A DNA stretch of 64,000 bases from assembly GCA_947247005.1 (NCBI GenBank), contig OX365955.1:16101322-16165321 (forward strand), in the 5' to 3' direction. This document shows, piece by piece, positions 34,202 through 45,286 of the stretch. The position numbers and the translations under genes were made by a program. Position 1 is the stretch's first letter. Every line of letters starts with the position of its first letter. This DNA comes from Spisula solida. Taxonomy: Eukaryota; Mollusca; Bivalvia; Venerida; Mactridae. The notes beneath the pieces are model-generated. The model had not been told where the DNA came from. It saw only the letters and a list, made by a program, of their open reading frames with translations, and ran no database searches.

Positions 34202-35385
34202 ATGCCCCCCTATCGATAGATGGGGAGGCATATAGTGATTCACCTGTCCGTCCGTCCGTCCGTCCGTCCGTCCGTCCGTTCGTCCGTCCGTCCGTCCGTC
34301 CGTCCGTCCTGGTTAACCCAAATTGACAGTTTCTTCTAGCATTATTATGGCTTGTTATAAAGCTTCCATACTTGCATGGATGTTGTATATGAACACTCTC
34401 TACACGCCTGTATCACCTGACCCCATTTTGACCTTCACCTTGACCTAATTTTGGACTTAGACTTATTGAAGGGCTAAATTCTTGGTTAACCCAAATTGAC
34501 CGTTTCTTCTAGCATCATTATGGCTTGCTACAAAGCTTTCATACTTGCATGGATGTTGTATATGAACACTCTCTACACGCCTGTATCACCTAACCTCATT
34601 TTGACCTTCACCTTGACCTAATTTTGGACTTAGACTTATTGAAGGGCTAAATTCTTGGTTAACCCAAATTGACCGTTTCTTCTAGCATCATTATGGCTTG
34701 CTACAAAGCTTTCATACTTGCATGGATGTTGTATATGAACACTCTCTACACGCCTGTATCACCTGACCCCATTTTGACCTTCACCTTGACTTAATTTTGG
34801 ACTTAGACTTATTGAAGGGTCAAATTCCTGGTTATCCCAAGTTGACCGTTTCTTCTAGCATTATTATGGCTTGCTACAAAGCTTCCATACTTGCATGGAT
34901 GTTGTATATGAACTCTCTCCACACACCTGTATCATTTATGCCATTTCTACCTTCACCTTGACCTAATTTGGACTTAAGACTTATTGGAGGGCCAAATTCT
35001 TGGTTAACCCAAATTGACCGTTTCTTCTAGCATTAATATGGCTTGCTACAAAGCTTTCATACCTGCATGGTTGTTGTATTTGAACATTCTCCACACACCT
35101 ATATCACCTAACCTCATTTTGACCGTCACATTGACCTAATTTTGGACTTAGACTTATTAAGCGTCTAATTCTTGGTTAACCCAAATTGACAGTTTCGTTT
35201 TACATCATGTCCATCATGGCGTTGCCTTAAAACTTGGCATACTTGTTTACTATCATAAGCCCCTTACATTATCAAAGCCATGTAACACTATCCAACATTA
35301 TTACAAAATTATGGCCCCTGATTGACTTAGCTTTTTATGGGCAAGGCTTCCATGGGGGCATAAGCGTTTATTGAACGCAGTCTTG
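34202..35385 (+). mobile_element. Tandem-core (pearl-like) element with five 173-bp cores
   Basis: In order: 'tatgccccccTATCGATAG', 'ggcatatagtgattcacctg', a (CCGT)n microsatellite (34246-34307), five cores starting 'ggttaacccaaattgac' at 34311, 34484, 34657, 34830 and 35002 with a sixth partial from 35174, then a unique end 'catgggggcataagcg' and 'tttattgaacgcagtctt'. Core spacing is 173, 173, 173, 172 and 172 bp. Short inverted ends TATGCCCCC / GGGGGCATA. Same family as 18327-18894, in the opposite orientation. No coding capacity. Confidence 0.8.
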
Positions 35386-35389
35386 TTTA

Positions 35390-36465
35390 AAAATGTAATT
35401 TACACGAGTTTGTCAGGGCTCATAGACTAGACTGAGGATAACTCTATAATGAGAAAAGGCGATCTGGAACCCCTAAATAACTGGTCGGACCCTGTCCTGA
35501 GAAAAATAGCTGGTTCTAGGTCCTTCCCACCTTCTATGAGAAACATTGAGTATGCGTACGTTAAGTAGAGAAGTGATACTCTAACTCCGAGTAATGTTAA
35601 AGGACTGGAACATGCACACTTAAAATGAAGAAACAGTTTTGAAAAAATAAACCTTATATTATGTTAAATCCGCCATGTCATTACTGAAAGCACTATTTGG
35701 TATTTTGTTTCTTCATCGATTTCTATCAAAACATACAACACGCTATAAGGGAAATTATTAGCTTTCCACGAAATATTAGATATTTTTCAACAGCTTGGTC
35801 GTTTTTTTTCAGCACCCTGAGAAACCTGTATGCGATCGAACTACAGTTTCAAGCCTTTTCTTTTTCAAGGTTTCACATGGCGCTTGACCAACTGGCACAA
35901 CTGCTAAAAAAGATATTATATTTCGTGGATCCCGTAGCGTGATGTATATTTCGTGGATCCCGTAGCGTGATGTATATTTCCTAGAAATCGTTATAGAAAT
36001 AAAATACTTATGGCTATTTTTGTTTTCGAAATGTATCAAATTTCGTCTTTGACCTGTGGCCCAAAGTCACGTGGTATTGCTGCACTGATAGAGGAAACGA
36101 AGGTATGCTTGAATATACGCTAAAGCATAGTGACAGCTAGGTCAAATAACATATTAACGTCAGTCTGAGTACAAGGCCCACCATGTCTTCCTGTGCTGTC
36201 AAATGCAGAACATTGATTTTGTTAGAATCGTCATTATACATGTATGGACTCGCGTTTTGTCTACGATAAAGTGTAAGCAAGTGTTCATATGCGTACGCAT
36301 CCGTGTTCGTAATCTACTTTTACGGGAAAGCACATGGCATTATTTTATTCATTAAACTGCCGATTTCAATGAGATAAACCAAATTTAACTGGTAGGAATA
36401 TAGTCATGTATTTTATTTGACATACTTAAAAAAATATCATACATTTTTGGTGTGTCATTTTAACA
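35390..36465. other. No gene seen; one short tandem duplication
   Basis: 35918-35977 contains two copies of a ~29-bp unit (tttcgtggatcccgtagcgt...). The open frame at 35697-35942 has no ATG-supported or recognisable product. Confidence 0.35.
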
Positions 36466-36469
36466 ATAC

Positions 36470-37012
36470 ATATGGGCCAGACTCCAGGAAAATCTGCTAT
36501 TTTGACATTATGTAATTAATTTAATGTAACAAGGTTTTGAAAAAGTTCTTAAATAAGAAAAAATACATATCTATTGATTCTTTTTTAAGTATGTTATCCA
36601 TATATGTAGTACTTTATCTTAGCTTTAAATTTTCGTATGAATTATGTCGGAATCACGTACTTCGTTACTAGGGTGACCAATTTCGGAAAAGTACTCCGAT
36701 TGAGAGTAAGTTGTTTATAACAGTAGCAGCCTTTCTCTAAATGCTAACAATTTCGATTTCGATACATATTTTAACAATTAAAACATTATTCTAAAATGTG
36801 ATGCTATTTTGAAAAGTTAATGCCAAGAATTAATCAAATGGGACGTCACACAAAAAAGCCCAGAATAGTGACTTTACAAAACCAACTGTAACTTCCATTT
36901 AACTCAATATATTAACACAGTGTATTTTACATTGTACATCATTTACATTATTCTGTCTCAAAATCAATATTTTTGTCAAAATAGCAGGTTGTCCCGAAGA
37001 TTGGCTCATATA
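36470..37012. mobile_element. MITE (copy B), intact 543 bp
   Basis: Inverted ends: 'tatgggccagactccaggaa' at 36471 and the diverged complement ending 37012 (gaagattggctcata), each with an inner 'ctgctattttgac' / 'gtcaaaatagcag'. Uninterrupted counterpart of copy A at 31431-33814. Confidence 0.75.
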
Positions 37013-37735
37013 CATGTAATTCCCACACATACAGTATATATCTTCCTTGTTTTGAAAATGTCGGCCATCTTTGAATGAAAATATGGTTCACATTAGTAGA
37101 AGATATAACTCGATTAGTCAGGTCAGTCATTTCATAACATTGTGTACATATACATTGTAATTTCTCTCTCACCAGACTTGAACGAGCATAGACTCTGAGT
37201 ATTATATAAATGTGGTCAGACAATAGTAATGTCTTATTCTAAACACTTCAGAGACGTACGTAGTTCTATCTTAGGTCGTCAAGTAAGCACTTTCTTTTCT
37301 AAAGTCAAACAAAGTGTTGGTATTTCTATATACAGTATATGTAGTGTTGTGGCGTCCGTTATCTAAGACCTATCAACAGACTTAATGACTACAAAGTCGT
37401 ACACATTTTTGCATTTCTCTCAAAGGAGATGTTTTTTTTCTCGCGCTCAATGCTAAAACATTCGTAACAGCCCCCGTGAGGTTAAACTGGCATTTTACCA
37501 CAAACATTTACTGGCGTTAAATGTCGTAAACGGAGCATTGATAAGTATATTATTTCATTAAACGATGCCTGTACTAATGATGTGCTATAATCGATTAAAC
37601 GCTGAAACCCATACATGACCAGCGTCCTACAGCGAACGTCATCTTGCGTATTGTTATGCGCGTCAATGCTCAAGCAAGGTGTTTCTTTGGCGGTGTTGCA
37701 TTATCCCTTGTCTGCTGTTTCTGATAGTGATAGTC

Positions 37736-37857
37736 ATGGTGAAATTTCTAGCTGTTTTTCTGTTGTGTTTTGTCGTCGGTTTCCGGAGTTTTTCGCAGGC
37801 AGTAGATAGGAAATATACTACCAGAAATAAATATTTTCTACAATTCCAGCTCGGAAC
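37736..37857 (+). CDS. Secreted EF-hand protein, exon 1 (signal peptide)
   Basis: First of four exons: 37736-37857, 50914-51011, 53675-53764 and 57226-57281 (366 bp, 121 aa with a stop). Starts at ATG 37736; residues 1-22 (MVKFLAVFLLCFVVGFRSFS plus QA) are a clear signal peptide. The exon ends GGAAC|GTAAGT with two bases over, which fit the one-base start of exon 2. All three junctions agree in phase and have GT/AG borders, and the last one creates a canonical EF-hand loop, so the model is well supported although no single exon is recognisable alone. Predicted: a small secreted calcium-binding protein. I cannot name the family. Upstream out-of-frame ATGs exist near 37656. Intron 1 is 13 kb and holds an LTR element and several repeats. 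Confidence 0.7.
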
Positions 37858-38720
37858 GTAAGTACGGTGTTATTTACATACCTGTATATTATATATTATC
37901 GATATTTAAAACAAGAAATACCTTTTAAAAGATTATATAAAAGATTATAGGCGTAATGTCAAATCCAATGAGTACATTATGTCACTTTGACAAACCTCTT
38001 AATAAGGCAAGCACATATAGTACGATGATTTTAACTTGCTCTTCGACCTATTGTTAGCATACTAGTAATTTAACATTCCATATTTTCTATATTTATAACC
38101 CTGGTTGTATGTTTTCATAAGTGGGGAGAATGGCCTAGCACAATTAAATTGTCATCATTGTATATCCGTGTTTATCCGGTGTCAAATCAGAGTTGTTATT
38201 TTAACTAATCAAAACATTCTTACGGTACAATAACGAAAACATACGAGGACTAATTACTAGTAGTGACAGGTCGAATGTTCTCGCCTTCATCACAAATCTA
38301 AAGGACCGATATTGCACGATTTACTCGCGGGAATTGAAATATCCAACGCAAAAACCTTGTTATATATTTATACATAAAGGTCAGGATCACGTCAATATCT
38401 CCGTACTATACAAGCGTTATACAATTTACAAGGTTGCATAAACTTTAGTAGGATTTATTTAGCTGTTTACGGGAAATTTTATTTTTCTTGTCTTTTTTGT
38501 GTTTGTTATTTTGGCGTGTGCTTGGGATCTTTGATTTTTACTGGGGGCTCCCTCCAGTATTCGTATTACATACCATCTCTGAAATCACTACGATTTTAAC
38601 CATGTAATTTCTCCACAACCAATTCATCCGAACAGGAAACTAGTGCCAGCAAATCTCAACCGATATCGTAATTTTCAACAATTTTAAAGAAAATTTGTTT
38701 ATAACAATTGAATTATTTTT

Positions 38721-39365
38721 AGCTCCACTATTCGTAGAATAAGGGGAGCTATTGCAATCACCCGAGCGTCGGCGTCGCCGTTTGCGTCGGCGTAACACTT
38801 TTGTTAAAGTTTAGGTACAGGTTTTTTAACCTCTAATATTTTCAAAGTACATTCACATATTGCTCTACATACTTGTTCACCATCATGACCCCAACCCATA
38901 CACAGGGGTAGGTAACTCTATTAAGCATTTTGGTGAAATTATCCCCCCTTTTTCAACTTAGTGCAAATGTTAAAGTTTAGGTACAGGTTTTTTCACCTCT
39001 AATATTTTCAAAGTGCATTGCTATGTTGCTTTGATACTTTGCATACTTGTTCACCATCAGGACCCCAGCCCCTACACAGGACAAGATAACTTTTTAGCAT
39101 TTTGTTGAAATTATGCTCCCTTTTGGACTAAGAAATGCTTATTTGTTTACCTTCATGACCAAGAGGACCTATACATGAGTAGGTAATGGTCCTGCATAAT
39201 TTGTCCAAGTTATCCCCCTTGTATGACTTAGAAGCCCCACCTCTACACAGCAGAGGGTAATGCTGCTGTTATGAAGCTTTTGTTTTGAATATATAATGAT
39301 TGTACTATCCCAGCATGGCGCTGTGAATAGTGGAGCGCGCTGTTCGTGGACAGCTCTTGTTATTT
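38721..39365 (+). mobile_element. Tandem-core element with hairpin ends
   Basis: Begins with a hairpin (AGCTCCACTATTCGTAGAAT with AAGGGGAGCT), then 'gcgtcggcgtcgccg', two to three cores of ~156 bp ('gttaaagtttaggtacaggt' at 38813 and 38969), and ends 'gaatagtggagcgcgctgtt' and 'cgtggacagctc'. GCTCCACTATTC near the start (38722) is inverted at 39325-39336. A common type of non-autonomous, probably Helitron-related bivalve element. It lies in intron 1 of the EF-hand gene. Confidence 0.7.
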
Positions 39366-39835
39366 GTTTGTACTGTGTGAACTTTTTGAAAGTTTTTTCG
39401 ATGAGTAAATGTATTTATGCGAATAAATTCCTACACGCTGTAAAATGACTAATGTTTTTAGGGGCGATAAAAATGTCACTGCTAAAAGTAACCCGTTGAG
39501 CAGACGAACTTTACACAATTCATGGTTTTAACATTCATATTACAGTTTAGCTAGAAACTCCTAATCTATTATGTGCGTATTTTTCACTATTTACAATAGT
39601 TTGCATTTGTTGATAGTATTGATCGACATTTCATCCATTCACTTCAGCTAAATATTTTGTGTCTATCGTTAGAACAACCCTTTTCCCAGCGCTGTTGTAT
39701 ACATTTTTCCCGCCGAAAGTCGAGACCATAATCAGTTAATTGTGTTTCGTCCCCATCGGATGCGTTCGTGCTATTCATACTTTATCCAGTTCGAATGCAG
39801 GTAGAGTTTTGGAATAAGGACTCTGTGTAGTTTTT

Positions 39836-40510
39836 GGGAGGCGTTAGCCTCTCTATACTATCATTGCCCATTTCGTAATGCAACCTGAACGCCTTTAGGC
39901 GTGAATCCGCATTCAAGTAGATCCAGAAACTGTCAACATTCCCAATACTGCTACATTTGTTTCTCCAAATTTTTAAACTGATTTAATTCAATCAGCAATA
40001 TTTGTTCATTCTTAGATCAACAATGATGAGTCATTGTCAAACTGTTGGTTAAATCGATATTTTTGCAGATAATCACTCCGCCGGGGCGATATCGAACTGG
40101 TTTCGTATTATGAAAATGACGTGTTCATCAAATTTGAGGTTCCGGATGTAGCTATTTTTGGGAGGCGTTAGCCTCTCATTACTATCATTGCCCATTTCTT
40201 AATGTAACCTGAACGCCTTTAGGCTAAACAATGTGAATCCGCATTCAAGTAGTTCCAGAAACTGTCAACATTCCCAATATTGCTACGTATGTTTCACCAA
40301 AGTTTTTAACTGATTTAATTCAATCAGCAACAATTGTATATTATAAGATCGACAATTATTGTCAACCTGTTCGTTAAATCGATATTTTTGCAGATAATCA
40401 CTCCGTCGGGGCGATATCGAACTTGTTTTGTATTATGAAATTGACGTATTCATCAAATGCCCGGCTGTATTTTAGAGTTTGTATTTGAGGTTCCGGATGT
40501 TGCTAATTTT
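39836..40510 (+). repeat. ~330-bp dispersed repeat, two tandem copies
   Basis: 'tttttgggaggcgttagcct' begins at 39832 and again at 40156, each followed by the same ~320 bp. An inverted third copy is at 25260-25690. Confidence 0.8.
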
Positions 40511-40760
40511 AGAATGTTACACCAAGCTCCAGACTCCAGGGTCATGTGAAGGTTTTATCAATGAATAGTATATCGTCTACAAAGTACTGTTATGTAATCA
40601 TAGAGCGTGGCTATACTAGCAGCGTTCTATAGACTGTCTCACGCTTTGAGAGAAGTGATAACAAGACGGTACTTAACTGTAGAATCTGATAAATAGGCAA
40701 GTAGTATTATTTTAAAGCCACGCTCGATATACGCATTCAATACATGTATTTCATACAAGG

Positions 40761-40943
40761 TTAAGCAATACCAAAAAAAACGTGTTCAGGGCATATCCAT
40801 TTATCATAAAATGTTTTAAGATATAGCATTTCAATGTAGACAGAAGGGTCAAAGTTATGTACTAAGAAGCTGGATAGCTGTATAATTTTGTGGATATGCA
40901 ATCTATCTAACCGTTCTTCCCAGTCTTTACTCGGCTTTGTCAT
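40761..40943 (-). CDS. 60-aa ORF behind a promoter-like block, unrecognised
   Basis: Minus-strand frame from ATG 40943, MTKPSKDWEERLDRLHIHKI..., ending TAA at 40761. Residue use looks protein-like (charged amphipathic start, then hydrophobic LSSFLVHNF and YIEMLYLKTFYDKW). About 70-100 bp upstream of the ATG, in its transcription direction, lie a TCACGTGA E-box and an E2F-type TTTCCCGCGG. I do not recognise the protein; it may be a first exon whose donor I could not place, or a chance frame. It sits in intron 1 of the EF-hand gene on the opposite strand. Confidence 0.3.
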   Translation of the reverse strand: MTKPSKDWEERLDRLHIHKIIQLSSFLVHNFDPSVYIEMLYLKTFYDKWICPEHVFFGIA

Positions 40944-41014
40944 GTTTGTAAAATCATGCTTAACAAACAGTAGGTTTGTTAACTGAGACACGCGCAAAAT
41001 GACGCAGTTATTAA

Positions 41015-41039
41015 TCACGTGACCTCAGATTTCCCGCGG
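41015..41039 (-). promoter_or_regulatory. E-box and E2F-like sites
   Basis: TCACGTGA (41015-41022) and TTTCCCGCGG (41030-41039), with TGACGCA just beside at 40999. Such a cluster is typical of animal promoters and lies upstream of the minus-strand frame at 40943. Motif matches only. Confidence 0.35.
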
Positions 41040-41374
41040 TTTGGAACTATTTTCACAAATACAGTAGATACAATATCATTGTAATCATGGTTATTAAAAA
41101 CCTAATTATTATTTTTTGAAAGCAAGCCCTAGAATCTAGAAGGTTTTAAATACACAACACAAATTTTAGACAGTTTGTACTTGAGCGGATCATTTACTGA
41201 TTATTCTACATCATAATGGTTCATTCGTTTAGGTATGCTGTTTGGGGGGAATTGTCATTGACCAGTCATTAATTAATAATATTTCTTAATTTCAGTCTGA
41301 ATACTGCAGGCTGTATGTAATTAAAAATAAATTATGAGGAACATGACCCATGTAGAACCAATTGGGTTACATTT

Positions 41375-41785
41375 TTATTTACACCAAGCTACATCCCCTG
41401 CATATCTGTCGAAATCATGTACATTGTACTTACTGGAACAAGCGACGTCACACTGGGAATAAGCTTTATGCAAATAAGTAATTTGACCGGCCAGTCCAGT
41501 GAGGGTTCTAAGGTGAAGTTGTGAATGTATCGTATAATTTTGTAACTCAAATAAAGTTATATTCGCAACGTAGAATGAAAAACATTTTAAACATGTAAGA
41601 TAACCCTGTTGAACGCACACGCAGTACTTGTCCGGAAGCTGGCTTGGTATGCAAGCGTAAACAGTCACGGCGAAATACCCCGCGGGCGCTTCTACACAAC
41701 TGGACAGAGTTTTGGCAAGGCGATGTTCAAAAGGGGGAATTGATAAATGCATCGTCAGAACAGCTTGAAATTGATATCCGCTCAT
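41375..41785 (-). CDS. 136-aa cysteine-containing ORF, unrecognised
   Basis: Minus-strand frame with a true ATG (MSGYQFQAVLTMHLSIPPFE) and a TAA stop, 136 aa, one of the longest ATG-started frames in the window outside the recognised elements. It has ten cysteines, including CVCV, CLKC and QCDVACSS, and no signal peptide or membrane segment of full length. A possible donor (TTCCA|GTAAGT) near residue 118 means it could be a first exon. Upstream at 41839-41866 are NRF1-like and ETS-like sites, about 55-80 bp before the ATG. I recognise no domain. Genuine gene, first exon or chance frame are all open, but frame plus promoter motifs deserve notice. Confidence 0.4.
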   Translation of the reverse strand: MSGYQFQAVLTMHLSIPPFEHRLAKTLSSCVEAPAGYFAVTVYACIPSQLPDKYCVCVQQGYLTCLKCFSFYVANITLFELQNYTIHSQLHLRTLTGLAGQITYLHKAYSQCDVACSSKYNVHDFDRYAGDVAWCK

Positions 41786-41838
41786 AGAGTGGATTCTTAA
41801 GTAACACCGAGGTGCAAGATATCACAGAGTCAGGTTCA

Positions 41839-41866
41839 ACGCATGCGCAGTCCATAAGCGGAAGTA
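41839..41866 (-). promoter_or_regulatory. NRF1-like and ETS-like sites
   Basis: ACGCATGCGCAG (41839-41850, NRF1 type TGCGCATGCG on the minus strand) and GCGGAAGT (41858-41865, ETS type). Both are common close to transcription starts of animal housekeeping genes. Confidence 0.4.
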
Positions 41867-41919
41867 GGGCTCAAGTTAGATGTAAACGTGTTCCAAGGAA
41901 CACGTTAATAAATTAATAT

Positions 41920-42110
41920 GCCCCTTTTTACAATTATTTAGATACCCAACATGCCTATTTAGTCACATATGCCTATTTTGACTTTCAAGGCAGTAGGAAA
42001 ACGGACATTAAACGTGTAAAGTCGGTTTCAGCTTAAATAGAAGCAACCAGATCGCCTCCAATCAGCACTCTCTGTGCTTTGATTAGTTACTAGTTTTTTT
42101 TCATTTTCTT
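41920..42110 (+). repeat. Dispersed repeat fragment
   Basis: Matches 25050-25210 in inverted orientation ('agatacccaacatgcctatt', 'aacgtgtaaagtcggttt.agctta', 'gcactctctgtgctttgatt'). Confidence 0.7.
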
Positions 42111-42498
42111 GCGCCCATGTTAATAGTATTGATCGACGTTTGATCCATTAAATTACCACAGATCATCTGCAAAAACGATTACGTCAGTCGTAAGGACAAC
42201 TCTTTTCCAAGCGTTAAGCTGCGGATAATTCATTTAACGAGCATCGCATGATGTTATAGTTTAGAGAATTTGACACGACTCTCGACCTTTAATTCGCATA
42301 ATTTAACAGCTGATATCTTATCTATATTTATAACTCCGGTTGTATGTTTTCATAAACGGGAAGTATCACGAAGACGCTCGAGGTGTATAGTGCGTTCAAA
42401 GTCAAATGATAACGGTTATAAACATAAACTCGCCCGTCAGGTAAACTTTATATTGGTTCGATATCAAATAGTGTGCAAATCCCATTCCATATATCAAA

Positions 42499-42585
42499 GG
42501 CGCGGTAGTGTAGTGGATAAACCCTCACTTCCTCCAAGTTTCTATTTTATTCTGAGTTGTAGGTTCGATCCCCACTTCGGTCAAC
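42499..42585 (+). repeat. tRNA-like SINE head
   Basis: GCGGTAGTGTAGTGGATAAA (A-box) and GGTTCGATCCCCAC (B-box) with an enlarged middle part. It does not close into a standard cloverleaf. The adjoining 42300-42360 'tcataaacggga' block is a dispersed repeat also at 23341 and 38077. Confidence 0.5.
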
Positions 42586-42869
42586 TTTTTTTATTGCATG
42601 TATCCATGATATAAAGTTTCATATTATACTACTGTTTTAATGAATCGATACTTCAAATGTTACATATTTTATGTTGCAGGGAATATATTATACATGTATA
42701 AGTGTATGATTATTGTACTGTAGATAGAAATAAAATAATTGAAAAGATACAATTAGATATAGAATGAAAACATAACACACCAATAAATGTACTTACTACG
42801 TACGTTATTATAATATTACTTATTAATACAAAATTAGATACTTGTAAAAAAACTTTAAAATTTATGTAA

Positions 42870-42975
42870 CTTGGATGGGTGTCGAACCAGTGGCGATATT
42901 GAACAAAATCTCAACGAAATCAGTTGGATAACAGCCATGACAGCGACATGCTTATCCACTCGACTAACGAGACGA
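42870..42975 (-). repeat. tRNA-like SINE head, minus strand
   Basis: The reverse complement has GTTAGTCGAGTGGATAAGCA (A-box) and GGTTCGACACCCATCC (B-box) about 75 bp apart, too far for a mature tRNA without an intron. SINE-like. Confidence 0.45.
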
Positions 42976-43114
42976 TATGAAAAACTAAGTTTCAAGTATT
43001 ATACTATTGATTGAAGGTATCTCTTTTACTATATAAAACGAAGGCCCCCCTATTATTTTGAATGGGATAGTTCCTTCATTAGTAAAACTTATTGAACCGA
43101 CAGTAATACCAACT

Positions 43115-43235
43115 CAAATCTAAAGCACCGATATTGCACGATTTGCTCGCGGAAATTTATATATTCAACGCAATAACCTTATAATATATTCATGAATAAA
43201 GGTCAGGACCGTGTCAAATTCTCTGGACTATATGT
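43115..43235 (+). repeat. Dispersed repeat (three copies in window)
   Basis: 'ccgatattgcacgatttgct' and 'cgcggaaatt...aataaaggtcagga' also occur at 38305-38405 and, more diverged, at 24050-24160, all in the same orientation. Confidence 0.65.
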
Positions 43236-43239
43236 GAGT

Positions 43240-43870
43240 GAAAAACGGAAACAGTCGGTGAAACACGGAATCGAACACACAATGTGACAAATTACTTAGG
43301 ACTATAGTTTAAACAGTATTTATTCAGAAAATATTTTACAACATGTGTATTATAAATTACAATTGTTAAAGGATTTGGAAACAAGTTTATAGTATGTGTA
43401 TTGCCTTCAGGAGCTCTAGTATTGTAATAGGTCCGTTGTAATGTGATTTGAATGAGTTAGCTGCTATCGCCTCTCAGAGGCCTTGTCACAATATTCACAT
43501 TTTTTAAAAATTCTTTAAACCCTGTATTACCAAGAATTACGACCCCCAGTAAAGGTACTTCAGTACTTTGATTTCTTTGTGTGTATGTGTGCCTTTTAGT
43601 GCCTTTCGTACTATTGTAGGATATCAGAAAACTTCATTCTCCGTGGGGGTAGCATCTACTAGCCTACCACCCTTTCCTAAATAGTTCGCAAATTAACAAG
43701 TTTGTGTAGTAAATTATCACACAGAGACCCTCACGTCTAGAACAATACGCCTATCCCTACACATGTAAAAGGTCTAAATCTGTGATTGGTACAACACTTT
43801 TAAATTTATACACATAGCCGCTAAGATGCTCCTAAATGTTCCTAAATCGTTAAGCTAACATGTGTCCGCC
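43240..43870. other. No gene seen
   Basis: Unique-looking sequence before the 35-bp minisatellite; no supported frame. Confidence 0.35.
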
Positions 43871-43873
43871 AAT

Positions 43874-44851
43874 ATTTACCGGTACTTTCCGACATCTACC
43901 TTTTACTGATTTACCTGTACTTTCCGATATCTACCTTTTACTGATTTACCTGTACTTTCCGACACCTACCTTTTACTGATTTACCTGTACTTTCCGACAT
44001 CTCTTTTTACTGATTTACCTGAACTTTCCGACATCTATCTTTTACTGATTTACCTGTACTTTCTGACATCTACCGTTTACTGATTTACCTGTACTTTCTG
44101 ACATCTACCGTTTACTGATTTACCTGTACTATCTGACATCTACATTTTACTGATGTACCTGTACTTTCTGACATCTACCGTTTACTGATTTACCAGTACT
44201 TTCCGACATCTACCGTTTACTGATTTACCTGTACTTTCTGACATCTACCTTTTACTGATGTACCTGTACTTCCCAACATATACCTTTTACTGTTTGACCT
44301 GTACTATCTGACATCTACCGTTTGCTGATTTACCTGTACTTTCCGACATCTACCGTTTACTGATTTACATGTACTTTCCGACATCTACCTTTTACGGATT
44401 TACCTTTACTTTCTGACATCTACCGTTTACTGATTTACCTGTACTATCTGACATCTACCTTTTACTGATGTACCTGTACTTTCTGACATCAACCGTTTAC
44501 TGATTTACCAGTACTTTCCGACATCTACCGTTTACTGATTTACCTGTATTTTCTGACATCTACCGTTTACTGCTTTACCTGTACTTTCTGACATCTACCG
44601 TTTATTGATTTACCTGTACTATCTGACATCTACCTTTTACTGATTTATCTGTACTTTCTGACATCTACCGTTTACTGATTTACCAGTAGTTTCCGACATC
44701 TACCGTTTACTGATTTACCTGTACTATCTGACATCTACCTTTTACTGATTTATCTGTACTTTGTGACATCTACCGTTTACTGATTTACCAGTAGTTTCCG
44801 ACATCTACCGTTTACTGATTTACCTGTACTTTCTGCATCTACCTTTTACTG
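43874..44851. repeat. 35-bp minisatellite, about 28 copies
   Basis: Head-to-tail units of the type ACATCTACCTTTTACTGATT plus TACCTGTACTTTCCG. Variants (ACCGTTTAC, ACTATCTG, ACCAGTAC) recur in blocks, for example a repeated higher-order pair around 44410-44820. 35 is not a multiple of three, so it is not coding. It lies in intron 1 of the EF-hand gene. Confidence 0.95.
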
Positions 44852-44929
44852 TCAGTCACCTGGAAGATAGTTACATTTTTATATAAATAGTTAACTTGTT
44901 GGTTGTTCATCTATATAGTAACTATAGTT

Positions 44930-45090
44930 ATATCAGAACGGACACTTACATCGATTTGAACCTTCAAACCCCGCACCCATCTATATCAGAATGGACCCCT
45001 ATATAGGCTTACATTTTTGTAACGTGTTTTGAATCTTCGACATCTGCCAAAGCTATATCAGAACGGTCCCCCATATCCTTTCCGCTACCA
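44930..45090 (+). repeat. ~72-bp diverged repeats flanking the LTR element, left side
   Basis: 'tatatcagaa.ggacccctat' and 'aggcttacatttttgtaac' recur about every 72 bp. The same words continue at 50735-50905 on the other side of the retroelement, so the element inserted within or beside this repeat. Confidence 0.6.
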
Positions 45091-45286
45091 TAGCGTACTG
45101 TAATGCCGTAGAAAAATGGCGTTGTTATACAGTGTGTGAATTGCGCTCAAGTTCGTGCTCTTGTTGAGCAGCTCTGTTATGTCTGTCGGGAATTAGCTCT
45201 ATGGTAGCTATCCGTTGGTCCGTGCGTGTGTGTGAGCTGTCTGTTTAGCTCTGCCGACGTAGTAAGTCCAGTGCGTTTTTCAAGTA

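Noticed and set aside
41300..41400. Bidirectional promoter between the two minus-strand ORFs and a plus-strand gene
   Set aside because: No plus-strand coding exon could be found to the right of the motifs; only repeats follow.
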